From an uncultured archaeon (GTDB lineage: Archaea; Halobacteriota; Methanosarcinia; Methanosarcinales; Methanoperedenaceae), in NCBI GenBank assembly GCA_902386085.1, contig CABMIA010000008.1, positions 1-11,729 on the forward strand: a stretch of DNA of 11,729 nucleotides, read 5' to 3'. Of this stretch, positions 1 through 6,101 are shown in pieces (the first letter of the stretch is position 1; the number at the start of each line of letters is the position of its first letter). The translations under genes and the position numbers were made by a program. The notes under the pieces were generated by a model. The model was not told the origin of the DNA, ran no database searches, and saw nothing but the letters and a program-made list of their open reading frames with translations.

Positions 1-1339
1 CATTAAGAACCTGTCCTTCCTTAAGCTGCGGCAGTATCCTGTCTTCAGGCAAGTTATAGGAATAATACCATCTCCAGCCCGGCTCCACAAGCCTTGCGCC
101 GTTCGCCCCGAATTCCTCGCCGCTTATATCAACAGTCACGGCCATGGTTTCCCACAGGGTCTCTCCTGCAAAAGTCGCAAAAAAGCGCCTTACCACCAGT
201 TCGTATATTTTCCATTCATCCTCCTTGAGTTCGCTCCTTTTTGCAGGTGTTGCGGGATGGATGGGCGGGTGGTCAGTGGTCTCCTTTTTTCCCCTGGTGG
301 GTGTTAGGTTCCCTGAGAGCAGTTTCTGCGCGTAATCACGAAATTCCGTGCCTAAAAAAGATTCAATAATGCTTTTAGTGTCAAGGGTCGCCGGATAAAC
401 AGTATTGTCTGTACGGGGATATGAAATAAACCCGTTAACATAAAGGAATTCCGCTATCCGCATGGCATTTGCTGCCGAGATCCCTATCGCGCTCGCTGCC
501 CGCAGGAATTCTGTGGTATTAAAGGGGGTGGGAGGTTTTTCACTCCTTTTCCCAAGTACTATACTTTTTACCGTGCCGGTTTTTCCAAGTTTTTTCTGGA
601 TCGTTTCGGCCTCGGCCTTGTCCAGGAACCTTCCTTTCTTGTGCTGGGTTTCGAATTCCCCTCCATTGACAAGCGTGGCATAGAGTTCCCAGTACGGTAC
701 AGGCACAAAAATATCCCGCTCTTTTTCCCTGTTCACTATTATAGCAAGTGTGGGCGACTGCACCCTTCCCACGGAGAGGAATTTATCCCCAAGCCTGCCT
801 GAACTTAAAGAGACAAAACGGGTCAGCACCGCTCCCCAGACAAGGTCTATGACCTGGCGCGATTCCCCTGCCGCTGCAAGATTGAAATCGACCTTTGTCG
901 GGGAAGAAAAAGCTTTTTTTATCTCGGCAGGCGTGATCGTGCTGTAATGCACCCTGTCTGCTGAAATATCTGGATTTACTTTTTTGATTATGTTCAGGGC
1001 TTCAACGCCGATCAACTCGCCTTCCCGGTCGTAGTCTGTGGCGATGGTGAGGTGTTCTGCCTCTTTTCCGAGTTTCCGGATAGCCGTAACGATATTCGCA
1101 TGCGTGGGTGTGGTCAGTACATTTGTGCGTATCAGGTCTTTCAGGTCTGTTTTTTGCCAGTTGTTGCAATCTTTTGGGAAATCCACTTCCACGATATGCC
1201 CTGAAAGGCCTATCACTGTAGTACCGTCGAATTCATACGTATCGACACCGCTGATTCTCTCTTTTGCAGGCTTCTTTTCAGATAGTATAGCCGCAATTCT
1301 CTTTGCAGTGTCATGTTTTTCTGTTATGATTAGATGCAT
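1..1339 (-). CDS. topA: DNA topoisomerase I (type IA), N-terminal part, cut by window edge
   Basis: This is the N-terminal 446 codons of an archaeal type IA topoisomerase, which relaxes negatively supercoiled DNA by making a transient 5'-phosphotyrosyl single-strand break. My translation begins MHLIITEKHDTAKRIAAILS. The TOPRIM domain occupies roughly residues 1-145: the N-terminal Glu is in ITEK (residue 7) and the metal-binding acidic cluster is TDYDREGELIG (101-111). The DLVWGAVLTR and SVGRVQSPTLAIIV segments (166-202) are typical of the family. The active-site tyrosine is Y307 in FISYPRTDNT. The frame is open to the left edge, so the remaining catalytic part and any C-terminal zinc fingers lie outside. 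The ATG start fits the family N-terminus and a TATA box lies about 35-46 nt upstream. It sits downstream of the methyltransferase gene on the same strand but has its own promoter. I am very sure of the family. Confidence 0.96.
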   Translation of the reverse strand, partial: MHLIITEKHDTAKRIAAILSEKKPAKERISGVDTYEFDGTTVIGLSGHIVEVDFPKDCNNWQKTDLKDLIRTNVLTTPTHANIVTAIRKLGKEAEHLTIATDYDREGELIGVEALNIIKKVNPDISADRVHYSTITPAEIKKAFSSPTKVDFNLAAAGESRQVIDLVWGAVLTRFVSLSSGRLGDKFLSVGRVQSPTLAIIVNREKERDIFVPVPYWELYATLVNGGEFETQHKKGRFLDKAEAETIQKKLGKTGTVKSIVLGKRSEKPPTPFNTTEFLRAASAIGISAANAMRIAEFLYVNGFISYPRTDNTVYPATLDTKSIIESFLGTEFRDYAQKLLSGNLTPTRGKKETTDHPPIHPATPAKRSELKEDEWKIYELVVRRFFATFAGETLWETMAVTVDISGEEFGANGARLVEPGWRWYYSYNLPEDRILPQLKEGQVLN

Positions 1340-1373
1340 CGTATCCTCAGAACCGTCTGGATTAGTCGAGAAC

Positions 1374-1385
1374 TTATTTAAATAG
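1374..1385 (-). promoter_or_regulatory. TATA box of topA
   Basis: On the minus strand this reads CTATTTAAATAA, an AT-rich archaeal TATA element centred about 40 nt upstream of the topA ATG. It predicts a transcription start near 1355 and a leader of about 15 nt. The position was inferred from sequence only. Confidence 0.5.
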
Positions 1386-1427
1386 ATTACTCAAGCCATT
1401 GGTTTCTTATCCGTAACGGCATTGATG

Positions 1428-1450
1428 AAAAAAACGTCAAACTCATGTTT
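1428..1450 (-). terminator. Possible poly-U terminator after the methyltransferase gene
   Basis: About 25-32 nt beyond the methyltransferase stop, the minus strand has a run of seven T (1428-1434), preceded by a very small stem (AAAC/GTTT at 1439-1450). Archaeal RNA polymerase terminates at oligo-U tracts, so this is a plausible terminator separating the methyltransferase gene from topA. The stem is weak and may be irrelevant. Confidence 0.4.
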
Positions 1451-1459
1451 AGCCGTCAG

Positions 1460-2230
1460 TCAGCGGCCGACATCAGCTATCAATATCACAGTATCATACG
1501 TAAACCCCAGCCTCCCGTTTTCAATCTTAACCCGCAACCCGGTCCTGTCGCCATCCATGCCCTGCCTCATCAGCCCCTCGATAATTCCCTTTCTTTCCCT
1601 GTCAGTTCCTGCCCTTTTCATCCATTCCTCAAATTCCTGCGGAATATCCCAGTGCGTCAGGTCTATAACAGCAGCTCCTATTTTATTGAACATATTTTTT
1701 ATTTCACTCAGCATGTATATCCTGACATGCGACGGGTCGCGGAGTTTCTCGATACGGTTGTGGAACAGGCTTTTCTCCCGGTCTTCGGATGAAACACCAT
1801 CCACAAGCACAATGCGCCCGTGAGTCCTGCATATGCGTTTCATTTCAAGCAGTGCTTTCCCGGGGGACGGGAAATGATGGAATGCAAACCTGCACGATAC
1901 GATATCGAATGACCCATCCGGAAAAGGCAGCGATTCCACATCGGAAAGAAGAAATCCGGTATTCCCAAGGCCCGAACTTTTCTGCCTTTCCCGCGCATAG
2001 AGCAGCATATTGCGCGTGAGGTCGGCGCCAATGACGCTGTCAGCAAATTTTGCAAATTCAAGCGCAAGAAATCCTGAGCCTGTGGCAATGTCGAGAATAC
2101 GATGGTTCTTTGCGACTCCGCTTCTTTTAACCACTTCCGAAAGGTGAACGCCGTCCACAAAGATGTTCCCTTTCGAGTAGGCTTCAGCCTGCCTTCCGAA
2201 TTGTTTTATAGCGCTTTCCTTGATGCCCAT
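1460..2230 (-). CDS. Class I SAM-dependent methyltransferase (UbiE/Methyltransf_11-like)
   Basis: This 256-residue soluble protein has a Rossmann-type SAM-binding core. Motif I is ILDIATGSG (residues 45-53). The acidic residue that binds the SAM ribose is D70 in IGADLTRNML, and D97 in LLSDVES fits the adenine-binding acid. Motif IV is LPFPDGSFDIVSCRFAFHHF (101-120), typical of UbiE/COQ5-like small-molecule methyltransferases. The C-terminal third (about 150-256) is variable and probably forms the substrate pocket, so the substrate cannot be named. The N-terminal segment AIKQFGRQAEAYSKGNIFVD resembles the start of many UbiE-like enzymes and supports the ATG chosen. No Shine-Dalgarno is visible and a TATA box only about 25-34 nt upstream suggests a nearly leaderless mRNA. 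It lies between the MsvR-like regulator gene and topA on the same strand, with 77 bp separating it from the former. Confidence 0.88.
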   Translation of the reverse strand: MGIKESAIKQFGRQAEAYSKGNIFVDGVHLSEVVKRSGVAKNHRILDIATGSGFLALEFAKFADSVIGADLTRNMLLYARERQKSSGLGNTGFLLSDVESLPFPDGSFDIVSCRFAFHHFPSPGKALLEMKRICRTHGRIVLVDGVSSEDREKSLFHNRIEKLRDPSHVRIYMLSEIKNMFNKIGAAVIDLTHWDIPQEFEEWMKRAGTDRERKGIIEGLMRQGMDGDRTGLRVKIENGRLGFTYDTVILIADVGR

Positions 2231-2254
2231 TGCTGGATGAAAATACAGTATGGG

Positions 2255-2264
2255 GATATATATG
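2255..2264 (-). promoter_or_regulatory. TATA box of the methyltransferase gene
   Basis: The minus strand reads CATATATATC, centred near 2259. The predicted start site near 2234 leaves only a few nucleotides of leader before the ATG at 2230, consistent with the lack of a Shine-Dalgarno site there. Confidence 0.45.
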
Positions 2265-2307
2265 TTGTGTGCTTTTGATATCTGTGCTTTCAGAGAACCA
2301 AAATTAT

Positions 2308-3048
2308 CTATTTCTCTTCCACCACGAACTTGCAGTGGTTATGCCCTGTCCCATAGCACTCGGTTTCCGTGACAGTACATTCGGCATTCAGCCTGCTTGA
2401 AAAAATCCCTTCAAAAATCCCTTCGTCCATTGAACATAACGTTTTACCCACATTTGGCATTTTGCCGCAGTGGTAGCAATTAATAATCAAAACCGACGGG
2501 TTCCGGACATTTGTTATGCTCATATCGCCAAGTTCATGGGCTTTCCAGAAAACGCAAAGTTCATTCAGGATCCCTTCATAATCATCTGATTTGAACACAG
2601 GCCCGAGCTTTGTGCCAATGTCATTCCCCAGTTTTTTCATTATGGGTTTCGGATTAAAACCATAAGCCTCCATGCCGTACCGGATCGTTTGAAAAATATG
2701 TTTTATAAATGAATCCCCGTTCAACCCTGAGACCACCATATTATCCAGATGCTCAATATACTGCTCCCGCATTGGTTTTTCAGAACATGCCAGGCATATT
2801 GATGTTAACATGAAATATTTTTTTCGTTTGTCACCAGGATCCGTTTTTTCCTGTATCAGGTTTAATTCTTCAAGATCGTCTAAGTGCACCGAAATAGTGG
2901 ATTTCGCCTTACCTGATTTTTCCACGAGATCATCAAAAGCCGTTGTGCCTGTCTTCAGGATCTCAAGTATTTTCAACTTGACGGGACTGTCCAGAGCTAC
3001 GATACCGCTATCGGTAGAAAAGATCATAGTATTCTGTCCCGTATCCAT
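2308..3048 (-). CDS. msvR: MsvR-like redox-responsive regulator: HTH plus V4R domain
   Basis: This 246-residue transcription regulator has an N-terminal ArsR-like winged helix-turn-helix (about 16-85; recognition helix region KAKSTISVHLDDLEELNLI) and a C-terminal V4R ligand/redox domain (about 110-243). The V4R part carries a cysteine cluster at C191, C194, C205, C224, C231 and C239, plus C85 and C88 just after the HTH. Domain order, length and cysteine pattern match MsvR, the V4R-family regulator of methanogens whose DNA binding depends on cysteine redox state and which controls oxidative-stress genes and its own promoter. Naming it msvR is an inference from architecture; a paralogous HTH-V4R regulator is the alternative. 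The ATG lies only about 24 nt from the TATA centre, so the mRNA is probably leaderless. A match to the MsvR box sits directly upstream of that TATA box. No divergent gene shares the promoter region. Confidence 0.8.
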   Translation of the reverse strand: MDTGQNTMIFSTDSGIVALDSPVKLKILEILKTGTTAFDDLVEKSGKAKSTISVHLDDLEELNLIQEKTDPGDKRKKYFMLTSICLACSEKPMREQYIEHLDNMVVSGLNGDSFIKHIFQTIRYGMEAYGFNPKPIMKKLGNDIGTKLGPVFKSDDYEGILNELCVFWKAHELGDMSITNVRNPSVLIINCYHCGKMPNVGKTLCSMDEGIFEGIFSSRLNAECTVTETECYGTGHNHCKFVVEEK

Positions 3049-3067
3049 GATTTCTAAATAGCTTTAG

Positions 3068-3077
3068 TAATATAAAT
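3068..3077 (-). promoter_or_regulatory. TATA box of the msvR-like gene
   Basis: The minus strand reads TTTATATTAC around 3068-3077, about 24 nt before the ATG at 3048. With the usual 25-nt spacing, transcription would start at or next to the start codon, giving a leaderless transcript. Confidence 0.55.
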
Positions 3078-3081
3078 AATG

Positions 3082-3097
3082 TTCGTTTTTGTACGAA
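3082..3097. promoter_or_regulatory. Candidate MsvR operator (TTCGTA-N4-TACGAA type)
   Basis: The 16-mer TTCGTTTTTGTACGAA is an inverted repeat, with half-sites TTCGT(T) and TACGAA separated by 4 bp. From memory, the operator described for Methanothermobacter MsvR is TTCGTA-N4-TACGAA; only the sixth base differs here. It lies 4 bp upstream of the TATA box of the msvR-like gene, where bound protein could block TBP/TFB. A further partial half-site (TACGG) follows to its right. The sequence match is directly visible; its function is inferred. Confidence 0.65.
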
Positions 3098-3128
3098 TTT
3101 ACGGTACGGCAGTCAATTTTTTATAAGG

Positions 3129-4241
3129 TTATTCGAATAACCTGTCAAGCAGCCAGTTTGGATCGAACCTGATCAGGTCCTTATAAGTCTGGCCTATCCC
3201 CAGGAACAATATCGGCCTGCCTGTGGTGTAAGCTATGGATATGGCAGCCCCGCCCTTTGCATCAGCGTCCTGTTTAGTAAGTATGCTGCCGTTAAAGGGT
3301 ACTGCGCCATTGAAAAGCTTGGCGCGCTCCACAGCATCGTTCCCCGCAACCGCCTCGTCCACGAAAATGATAAGGTCCGGCTTGTTAACCCTGCATACTT
3401 TTTTTAGCTGGTCCATCAGATTGATATTGGTATGCATCCTTCCTGCGGTATCTGCAAGCACAACGTCTTTATGCTTTGCCTTGGCATACTGGATCGCATC
3501 GTAAACGACAGCAGCCGGGTCTGCGCCCTCCTGGTGTTTTATGAGTTTAATTCCCAGGGCGTCCGCATGCTTTTCGATCTGCTCTATCGCACCGGCGCGG
3601 AAGGTATCCCCTGCGGCGATCACAACCGAATACCCCTGTTCCTTGAAGCGTTCCGCCATTTTTGCTACGGTCGTGGTCTTGCCCGTACCGTTCACCCCGA
3701 CAAAAACAATGCTGACAGGTTTACCGGATTTCTTGATAAAAGCGTCAAAATCAAATGAATCGACCGATATCACTTTTGATATAGCCTGCCTTAAAGCGCT
3801 TTCAACTATCTTCCCTGTATCCGACCCGATCTTCCTTCGCGTCCCGACGAGTTCGGATTTAACCGATTCTACGATATTCTCTGCCACCGGAAGGGCAACA
3901 TCGCTTTCAAGGAGCGCCATCTCAAGCTCCCACAGATGGTCTTTCAGGCTTTTCTCTTCGATTATGAACTCCTGTTCAAAAACGGCAGCCTTTATCTTAT
4001 CAAATATCCCGATTTTCTCAGGTTCTTTTGCTGCAGCAACCGGAGATCCGGCAGGAGGCGTTGTCTTTATAGCCTCAACTTCCTGCCTTGCAGGTTCTAC
4101 TTGTTTTGCAAGTTCTACTTCTTTGGCGGGTTCAGCTTTTTTGACAGGTTCTGTTTTTATTGCTTCTTTTTTTGTCTCTTCGATATCCCGGCCAAGGATT
4201 TTTTTTAAGCCGCCAAGCTTTTCTTTGAGCTTTTCAAACAT
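3129..4241 (-). CDS. ftsY: Signal recognition particle receptor FtsY
   Basis: This 370-residue SRP receptor GTPase docks SRP-ribosome complexes at the membrane for co-translational insertion. A charged N-terminal region (1-75) has Lys/Glu/Pro/Ala-rich imperfect repeats (EPVKKAEPAKEVELAKQVEP) and is probably flexible. The four-helix N domain follows (about 76-165) and then the NG GTPase domain. GTPase motifs are GVNGTGKTT (182-190, G1), DTFRAGA (212-218), DTAGR (264-268, G3), TKQD (322-325, G4) and the closing GIGQTYKDL (348-356). Gln in TKQD replaces the usual hydrophobic residue but leaves the Lys and Asp intact. The length is normal for an archaeal FtsY. It is the last gene of rplX-pfdA-ftsY; its ATG lies 5 bp after the pfdA stop, consistent with co-transcription and translational coupling. 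Confidence 0.97.
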   Translation of the reverse strand: MFEKLKEKLGGLKKILGRDIEETKKEAIKTEPVKKAEPAKEVELAKQVEPARQEVEAIKTTPPAGSPVAAAKEPEKIGIFDKIKAAVFEQEFIIEEKSLKDHLWELEMALLESDVALPVAENIVESVKSELVGTRRKIGSDTGKIVESALRQAISKVISVDSFDFDAFIKKSGKPVSIVFVGVNGTGKTTTVAKMAERFKEQGYSVVIAAGDTFRAGAIEQIEKHADALGIKLIKHQEGADPAAVVYDAIQYAKAKHKDVVLADTAGRMHTNINLMDQLKKVCRVNKPDLIIFVDEAVAGNDAVERAKLFNGAVPFNGSILTKQDADAKGGAAISIAYTTGRPILFLGIGQTYKDLIRFDPNWLLDRLFE

Positions 4242-4246
4242 TGGTC

Positions 4247-4702
4247 TTATTCGGCATGCATGGGCTGCTGCTGCGCCTGCTGGTGGGACTGCTGATATCT
4301 CTGTGCGACTTTCTCGATATTCTGCAATTCCTGGGCAATCTTTGCAAGTGTGCCGTTCAATTGTTCATTGTATTTCGTGAGCTCGTCCTTTCTTTTTTCA
4401 AGGAGGACTTTTGCATCATCAATTTTCTTCTCAACGCTCACGCCTGCGCCTATCCCGATCACCACTTTATCAGGGCTGGTAAGTGTTGCATTCACAAATG
4501 AACCAAAGCCTATGGGCACCAGTGTTTCTTTCCCTGCCGGCTCATCTTTCAGGGCCTCGATTGTGATTAGTGCGGTATCCACATCCTTTATGGTCATCTG
4601 TACCATATTCATCTGCTGCGCCAGCGACTCTGCCTGGTACTGGTATTGCTGGTGCCTTGAAGCCATTTCCTGGAGCTGTTGTTGTGTTAATTCACCGCTC
4701 AT
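4247..4702 (-). CDS. pfdA: Prefoldin subunit alpha
   Basis: This 151-residue cytosolic protein is the alpha subunit of the alpha2-beta4 prefoldin hexamer, which captures unfolded proteins and passes them to the thermosome. It has the family layout: an N-terminal Gln-rich coiled coil (about 1-50), a central beta-hairpin region (ETLVPIGFGSFVNATLTSPD and VVIGIGAGVSVEK, about 59-92), and a C-terminal coiled coil (about 92-138) ending in a Gln/His-rich tail. The start is supported by GAGGT on the minus strand at 4708-4712, 5 nt before the ATG. The start overlaps the rplX stop by 11 bp, so translation is probably coupled. This neighbourhood is conserved in archaea and supports the assignment. Confidence 0.95.
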   Translation of the reverse strand: MSGELTQQQLQEMASRHQQYQYQAESLAQQMNMVQMTIKDVDTALITIEALKDEPAGKETLVPIGFGSFVNATLTSPDKVVIGIGAGVSVEKKIDDAKVLLEKRKDELTKYNEQLNGTLAKIAQELQNIEKVAQRYQQSHQQAQQQPMHAE

Positions 4703-4877
4703 TTTTTACCTCGTCTACTGATTCTATTTTTATGAGACGGCGTTTCAGCCCGTGCTCGCTTCCGATCAAAGAATAAGTTTTCTCTGTTGCGAGATTTTTA
4801 TTTAGACTTGTTATCCTTTTTGAGAAGTGTTCCTTTTTTTCTCCTGCTTTGAAAATTCCTTTTGCGATAAAATCCAT
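4692..4877 (-). CDS. rplX: 50S ribosomal protein L18Ae (LX)
   Basis: This 61-residue protein matches archaeal ribosomal protein L18a/LX, a small beta-rich protein of the large subunit. The conserved core is visible in the second half: KTYSLIGSEHGLKRRLIKIE (residues 34-53), followed by an acidic Glu-Val end, as in other archaeal L18a proteins. The N-terminus MDFIAKGIFKAG fits the first beta strand, so the start is secure. An excellent ribosome-binding site, AGGTGAT, lies on the minus strand at 4881-4887, 3 nt before the ATG. It is first in the operon and is usually preceded in archaea by tif6 (aIF6) and rpl31e. Neither is present here; instead its own promoter and then non-coding DNA follow. 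Confidence 0.93.
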   Translation of the reverse strand: MDFIAKGIFKAGEKKEHFSKRITSLNKNLATEKTYSLIGSEHGLKRRLIKIESVDEVKNER

Positions 4878-4880
4878 TGC

Positions 4881-4887
4881 ATCACCT
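4881..4887 (-). promoter_or_regulatory. Ribosome-binding site of rplX
   Basis: AGGTGAT is complementary to the AUCACCU core at the 3' end of archaeal 16S rRNA. It lies immediately before the rplX ATG and confirms that start. Confidence 0.7.
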
Positions 4888-4914
4888 GATTTTGGCTTGT
4901 CTTATACTCCTTCG

Positions 4915-4924
4915 GATATATAAC
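4915..4924 (-). promoter_or_regulatory. TATA box of the rplX-pfdA-ftsY operon
   Basis: The minus strand reads GTTATATATC, centred about 42 nt before the rplX ATG. The predicted start near 4894 gives a leader of about 17 nt that includes the AGGTGAT site. It shows that the operon begins at rplX here. Confidence 0.6.
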
Positions 4925-4964
4925 TACCTTTTTGGTGACCACCATAAATCGAGATTATTAACAC

Positions 4965-5030
4965 TTTGCGTCCTTGGCGTTCTTTGCGGTGTTTGATTTT
5001 ATTCACCGCAAAGGGCGCAAAGTTCGCAAA
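4965..5030. repeat. Inverted repeat of 9-bp CGCAAAG units
   Basis: Two 27-nt arms (4965-4991 and 5004-5030) are reverse complements with 5 mismatches, separated by a 12-nt AT-rich spacer. The right arm is made of 9-bp units CGCAAAGNN; the left arm is the same word family inverted. CGCAAAG-type words are known to me as dispersed repeats in many prokaryotic genomes. The RNA could fold into a long hairpin from either strand. Confidence 0.7.
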
Positions 5031-5090
5031 GATAAGTCTGAAATGTTCAGCTTTAACTATAAATGAGCCAAGTAGACGCTGAGGCACGGA

Positions 5091-5163
5091 GCGCAGGACT
5101 GTTGACCAGCCAGCCGCACTAAGGATACCGACATGCAATACATATTTTAACAGTCCGGTGCGC
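5091..5163. repeat. Hairpin GCGC-GGACTGTT / AACAGTCC-GCGC
   Basis: GGACTGTT (5096-5103) and AACAGTCC (5149-5156) are perfect reverse complements. The stem extends outward through a small bulge by GCGC (5091-5094) with GCGC (5160-5163). The loop is 45 nt. I know no family for it; it may be a remnant of a mobile element end or a structured RNA. Confidence 0.4.
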
Positions 5164-5204
5164 CGATATGAACCGATGCAGTCATTGTTTCTAAAAAGAA
5201 CAAA

Positions 5205-5401
5205 CCGCAGATGGACGCAGATTTGTTACATGGCGACTACTCAGGTGTTATTCCAGCGCAGCGAAGCGGAGTTGGAGCCTGCAGCGGGGCGGGAGCGGAT
5301 TGGTGGTGAGGGATTATATCGAGTTAGTCTTTAATGGTGATAGTGACAGCCCAAAGCGAACTAACTCTTGTTAAATCTGCTTTTGTCTTTTATGTCCGTG
5401 G
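5205..5401. repeat. Segment flanked by degenerate CGCAGAT inverted repeats
   Basis: The left end has CCGCAGATGGACGCAGAT (5205-5222). The right end (5373-5401) reads, in reverse complement, CCACGGACATAAAAG and then ACAAAAGCAGATTT, which follows the same CCGC-GA-N-GA-GCAGATTT pattern with several changes. The enclosed ~150 bp are more GC-rich than the flanks. This could be a small non-autonomous element or two independent copies of a dispersed repeat. Confidence 0.35.
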
Positions 5402-5506
5402 TATGATGGATAGCTTTTTTTTGCGATGAATAAAGTTAATACTCATTAAATTAATTCAAGAGTTGAATAACAAGAAAGGATAAAGGAAGAAAGTGGTGAT
5501 TAAATA

Positions 5507-5656
5507 ATGGACTTAAAATGTGTTAAATGTGGAAAAGATGCAGAGTTTGTCTACCAAGGAAATAGCCTGTGCATGGATGATTTTCCTTTGGAGATTAAAA
5601 AAAAGATTTTACCGATTTATAAAGTCAATAAGCAACGTATCCAACCTACAAAATAA
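5507..5656 (+). CDS. Small Zn-ribbon-like protein (49 aa), unknown function
   Basis: This is a 49-residue ORF too short for many gene finders. It is supported by a good ribosome-binding site, GGTGAT (5495-5500), placed 6 nt before the ATG. The protein starts MDLKCVKCGKDAEFVYQGNS and has a CxxCG knuckle (C5, C8) like the first half of a zinc ribbon. A second metal site is only partial: C22 in SLCMDDF, with Asp where the fourth Cys would be expected. The rest is Lys-rich (EIKKKILPIYKVNKQRI). Such mini zinc ribbons occur in archaea, often next to small regulators or defence genes, but no function can be assigned. It begins the AT-rich plus-strand block and its stop lies 14 bp before the next ORF, so the two are probably co-transcribed. 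Confidence 0.6.
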   Translation: MDLKCVKCGKDAEFVYQGNSLCMDDFPLEIKKKILPIYKVNKQRIQPTK

Positions 5657-5670
5657 GTCTTGTATGAATT

Positions 5671-5910
5671 ATGAGTACAATATATGATATTTTAAAAGAA
5701 TATCCTGATGTAGATCATGTTCAGGATATTCTTGATGCTGATATTTTAATTCTTCCTAATAAAAAAAATGAAGGTTTATTTGGACAGCATCAACCATTAG
5801 AGTTGGTATATCAAAACAATGAGCTAAAAATCAAATGCTATTGTAATGGTGAACCTCCTGTTCGTTATGAAGCAAGTGACGGTCTTTGGAACTTGGAGTT
5901 TTCATTATAA
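5671..5910 (+). CDS. Hypothetical protein (79 aa), probably the N-terminal part of a frameshifted gene
   Basis: This acidic 79-residue protein of no family I recognise starts MSTIYDILKEYPDVDHVQDI and has no signal peptide or membrane segment. No Shine-Dalgarno is visible; it follows the Zn-ribbon gene by 14 bp. The frame ends at a TAA only after leaving a TTTT run at 5899-5902. Adding one T there would join it to the downstream frame ending at 6101, giving a single protein of about 143 residues (...LWNLEFFIIINSLNFIDCLK...). The downstream frame has no credible start of its own, so a one-base deletion, real or a sequencing error, is the simplest reading. Confidence 0.5.
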   Translation: MSTIYDILKEYPDVDHVQDILDADILILPNKKNEGLFGQHQPLELVYQNNELKIKCYCNGEPPVRYEASDGLWNLEFSL

Positions 5911-6101
5911 TTAATTCGCTTAATTTTATAGATTGTTTGAAAACATTAAGTGATATTATCTGTGTAAAATATGGAGATCAAAATGTAAAATATACAATTA
6001 TTCATGGTAATGTATATAATAATTGTATTATCAATAATTATCAAGGAAAAGGTTCAGAGGTTGCAAGAAAAATGCTAACTTCGAATGGCAATTCTGAGTA
6101 A
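5886..6101 (+). CDS. Hypothetical fragment, likely C-terminal part of the frameshifted gene
   Basis: This open frame encodes ...IIINSLNFIDCLKTLSD... through ...GKGSEVARKMLTSNGNSE. Its only in-frame start near the 5' end is a TTG inside the preceding ORF, with no ribosome-binding site, and there is no early ATG. It is therefore better read as the continuation of the 5671 gene after a one-base slip near 5899-5902. No family is recognised. Its 3' end overlaps the next small ORF by 17 bp. Confidence 0.35.
   Translation: MELGVFIIINSLNFIDCLKTLSDIICVKYGDQNVKYTIIHGNVYNNCIINNYQGKGSEVARKMLTSNGNSE

Larger units (their letters stand above)
4925..5506. other. Long non-coding stretch with degenerate inverted repeats
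   Basis: No convincing gene lies here. The stretch holds the CGCAAAG inverted repeat (4965-5030), a GCGC..GGACTGTT hairpin (5091-5163), a CGCAGAT-type inverted pair (5205-5222 and 5373-5401), a GC-rich patch with a 34-codon open frame (5230-5334), an 8-bp inverted repeat GAGTTAGT/ACTAACTC (5321-5328 and 5360-5367), and a T8 run on the plus strand (5415-5422) that could end rightward transcription. It separates the conserved ribosomal operon from the AT-rich accessory genes and looks like an accumulation site for dispersed repeat debris. Confidence 0.6.

Noticed and set aside
144..1385. Several plus-strand open frames at the left end
   Set aside because: All are antisense to the clearly conserved topA frame.
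3541..4380. Plus-strand open frame of 279 codons opposite ftsY and pfdA
   Set aside because: It lies antisense to two well-conserved genes, is Ser-rich and low-complexity, and has no recognisable domain; it is a shadow frame.
4902..5138. Minus-strand open frame of 78 codons beyond rplX, in the position expected for tif6
   Set aside because: Its sequence shows no aIF6 features and it is largely translated from the CGCAAAG inverted repeat, so it is almost certainly not a gene.
5040..5170. A tRNA or other known RNA gene in the intergenic stretch
   Set aside because: No cloverleaf, no TTCGA T-loop and no matching acceptor stem could be built.
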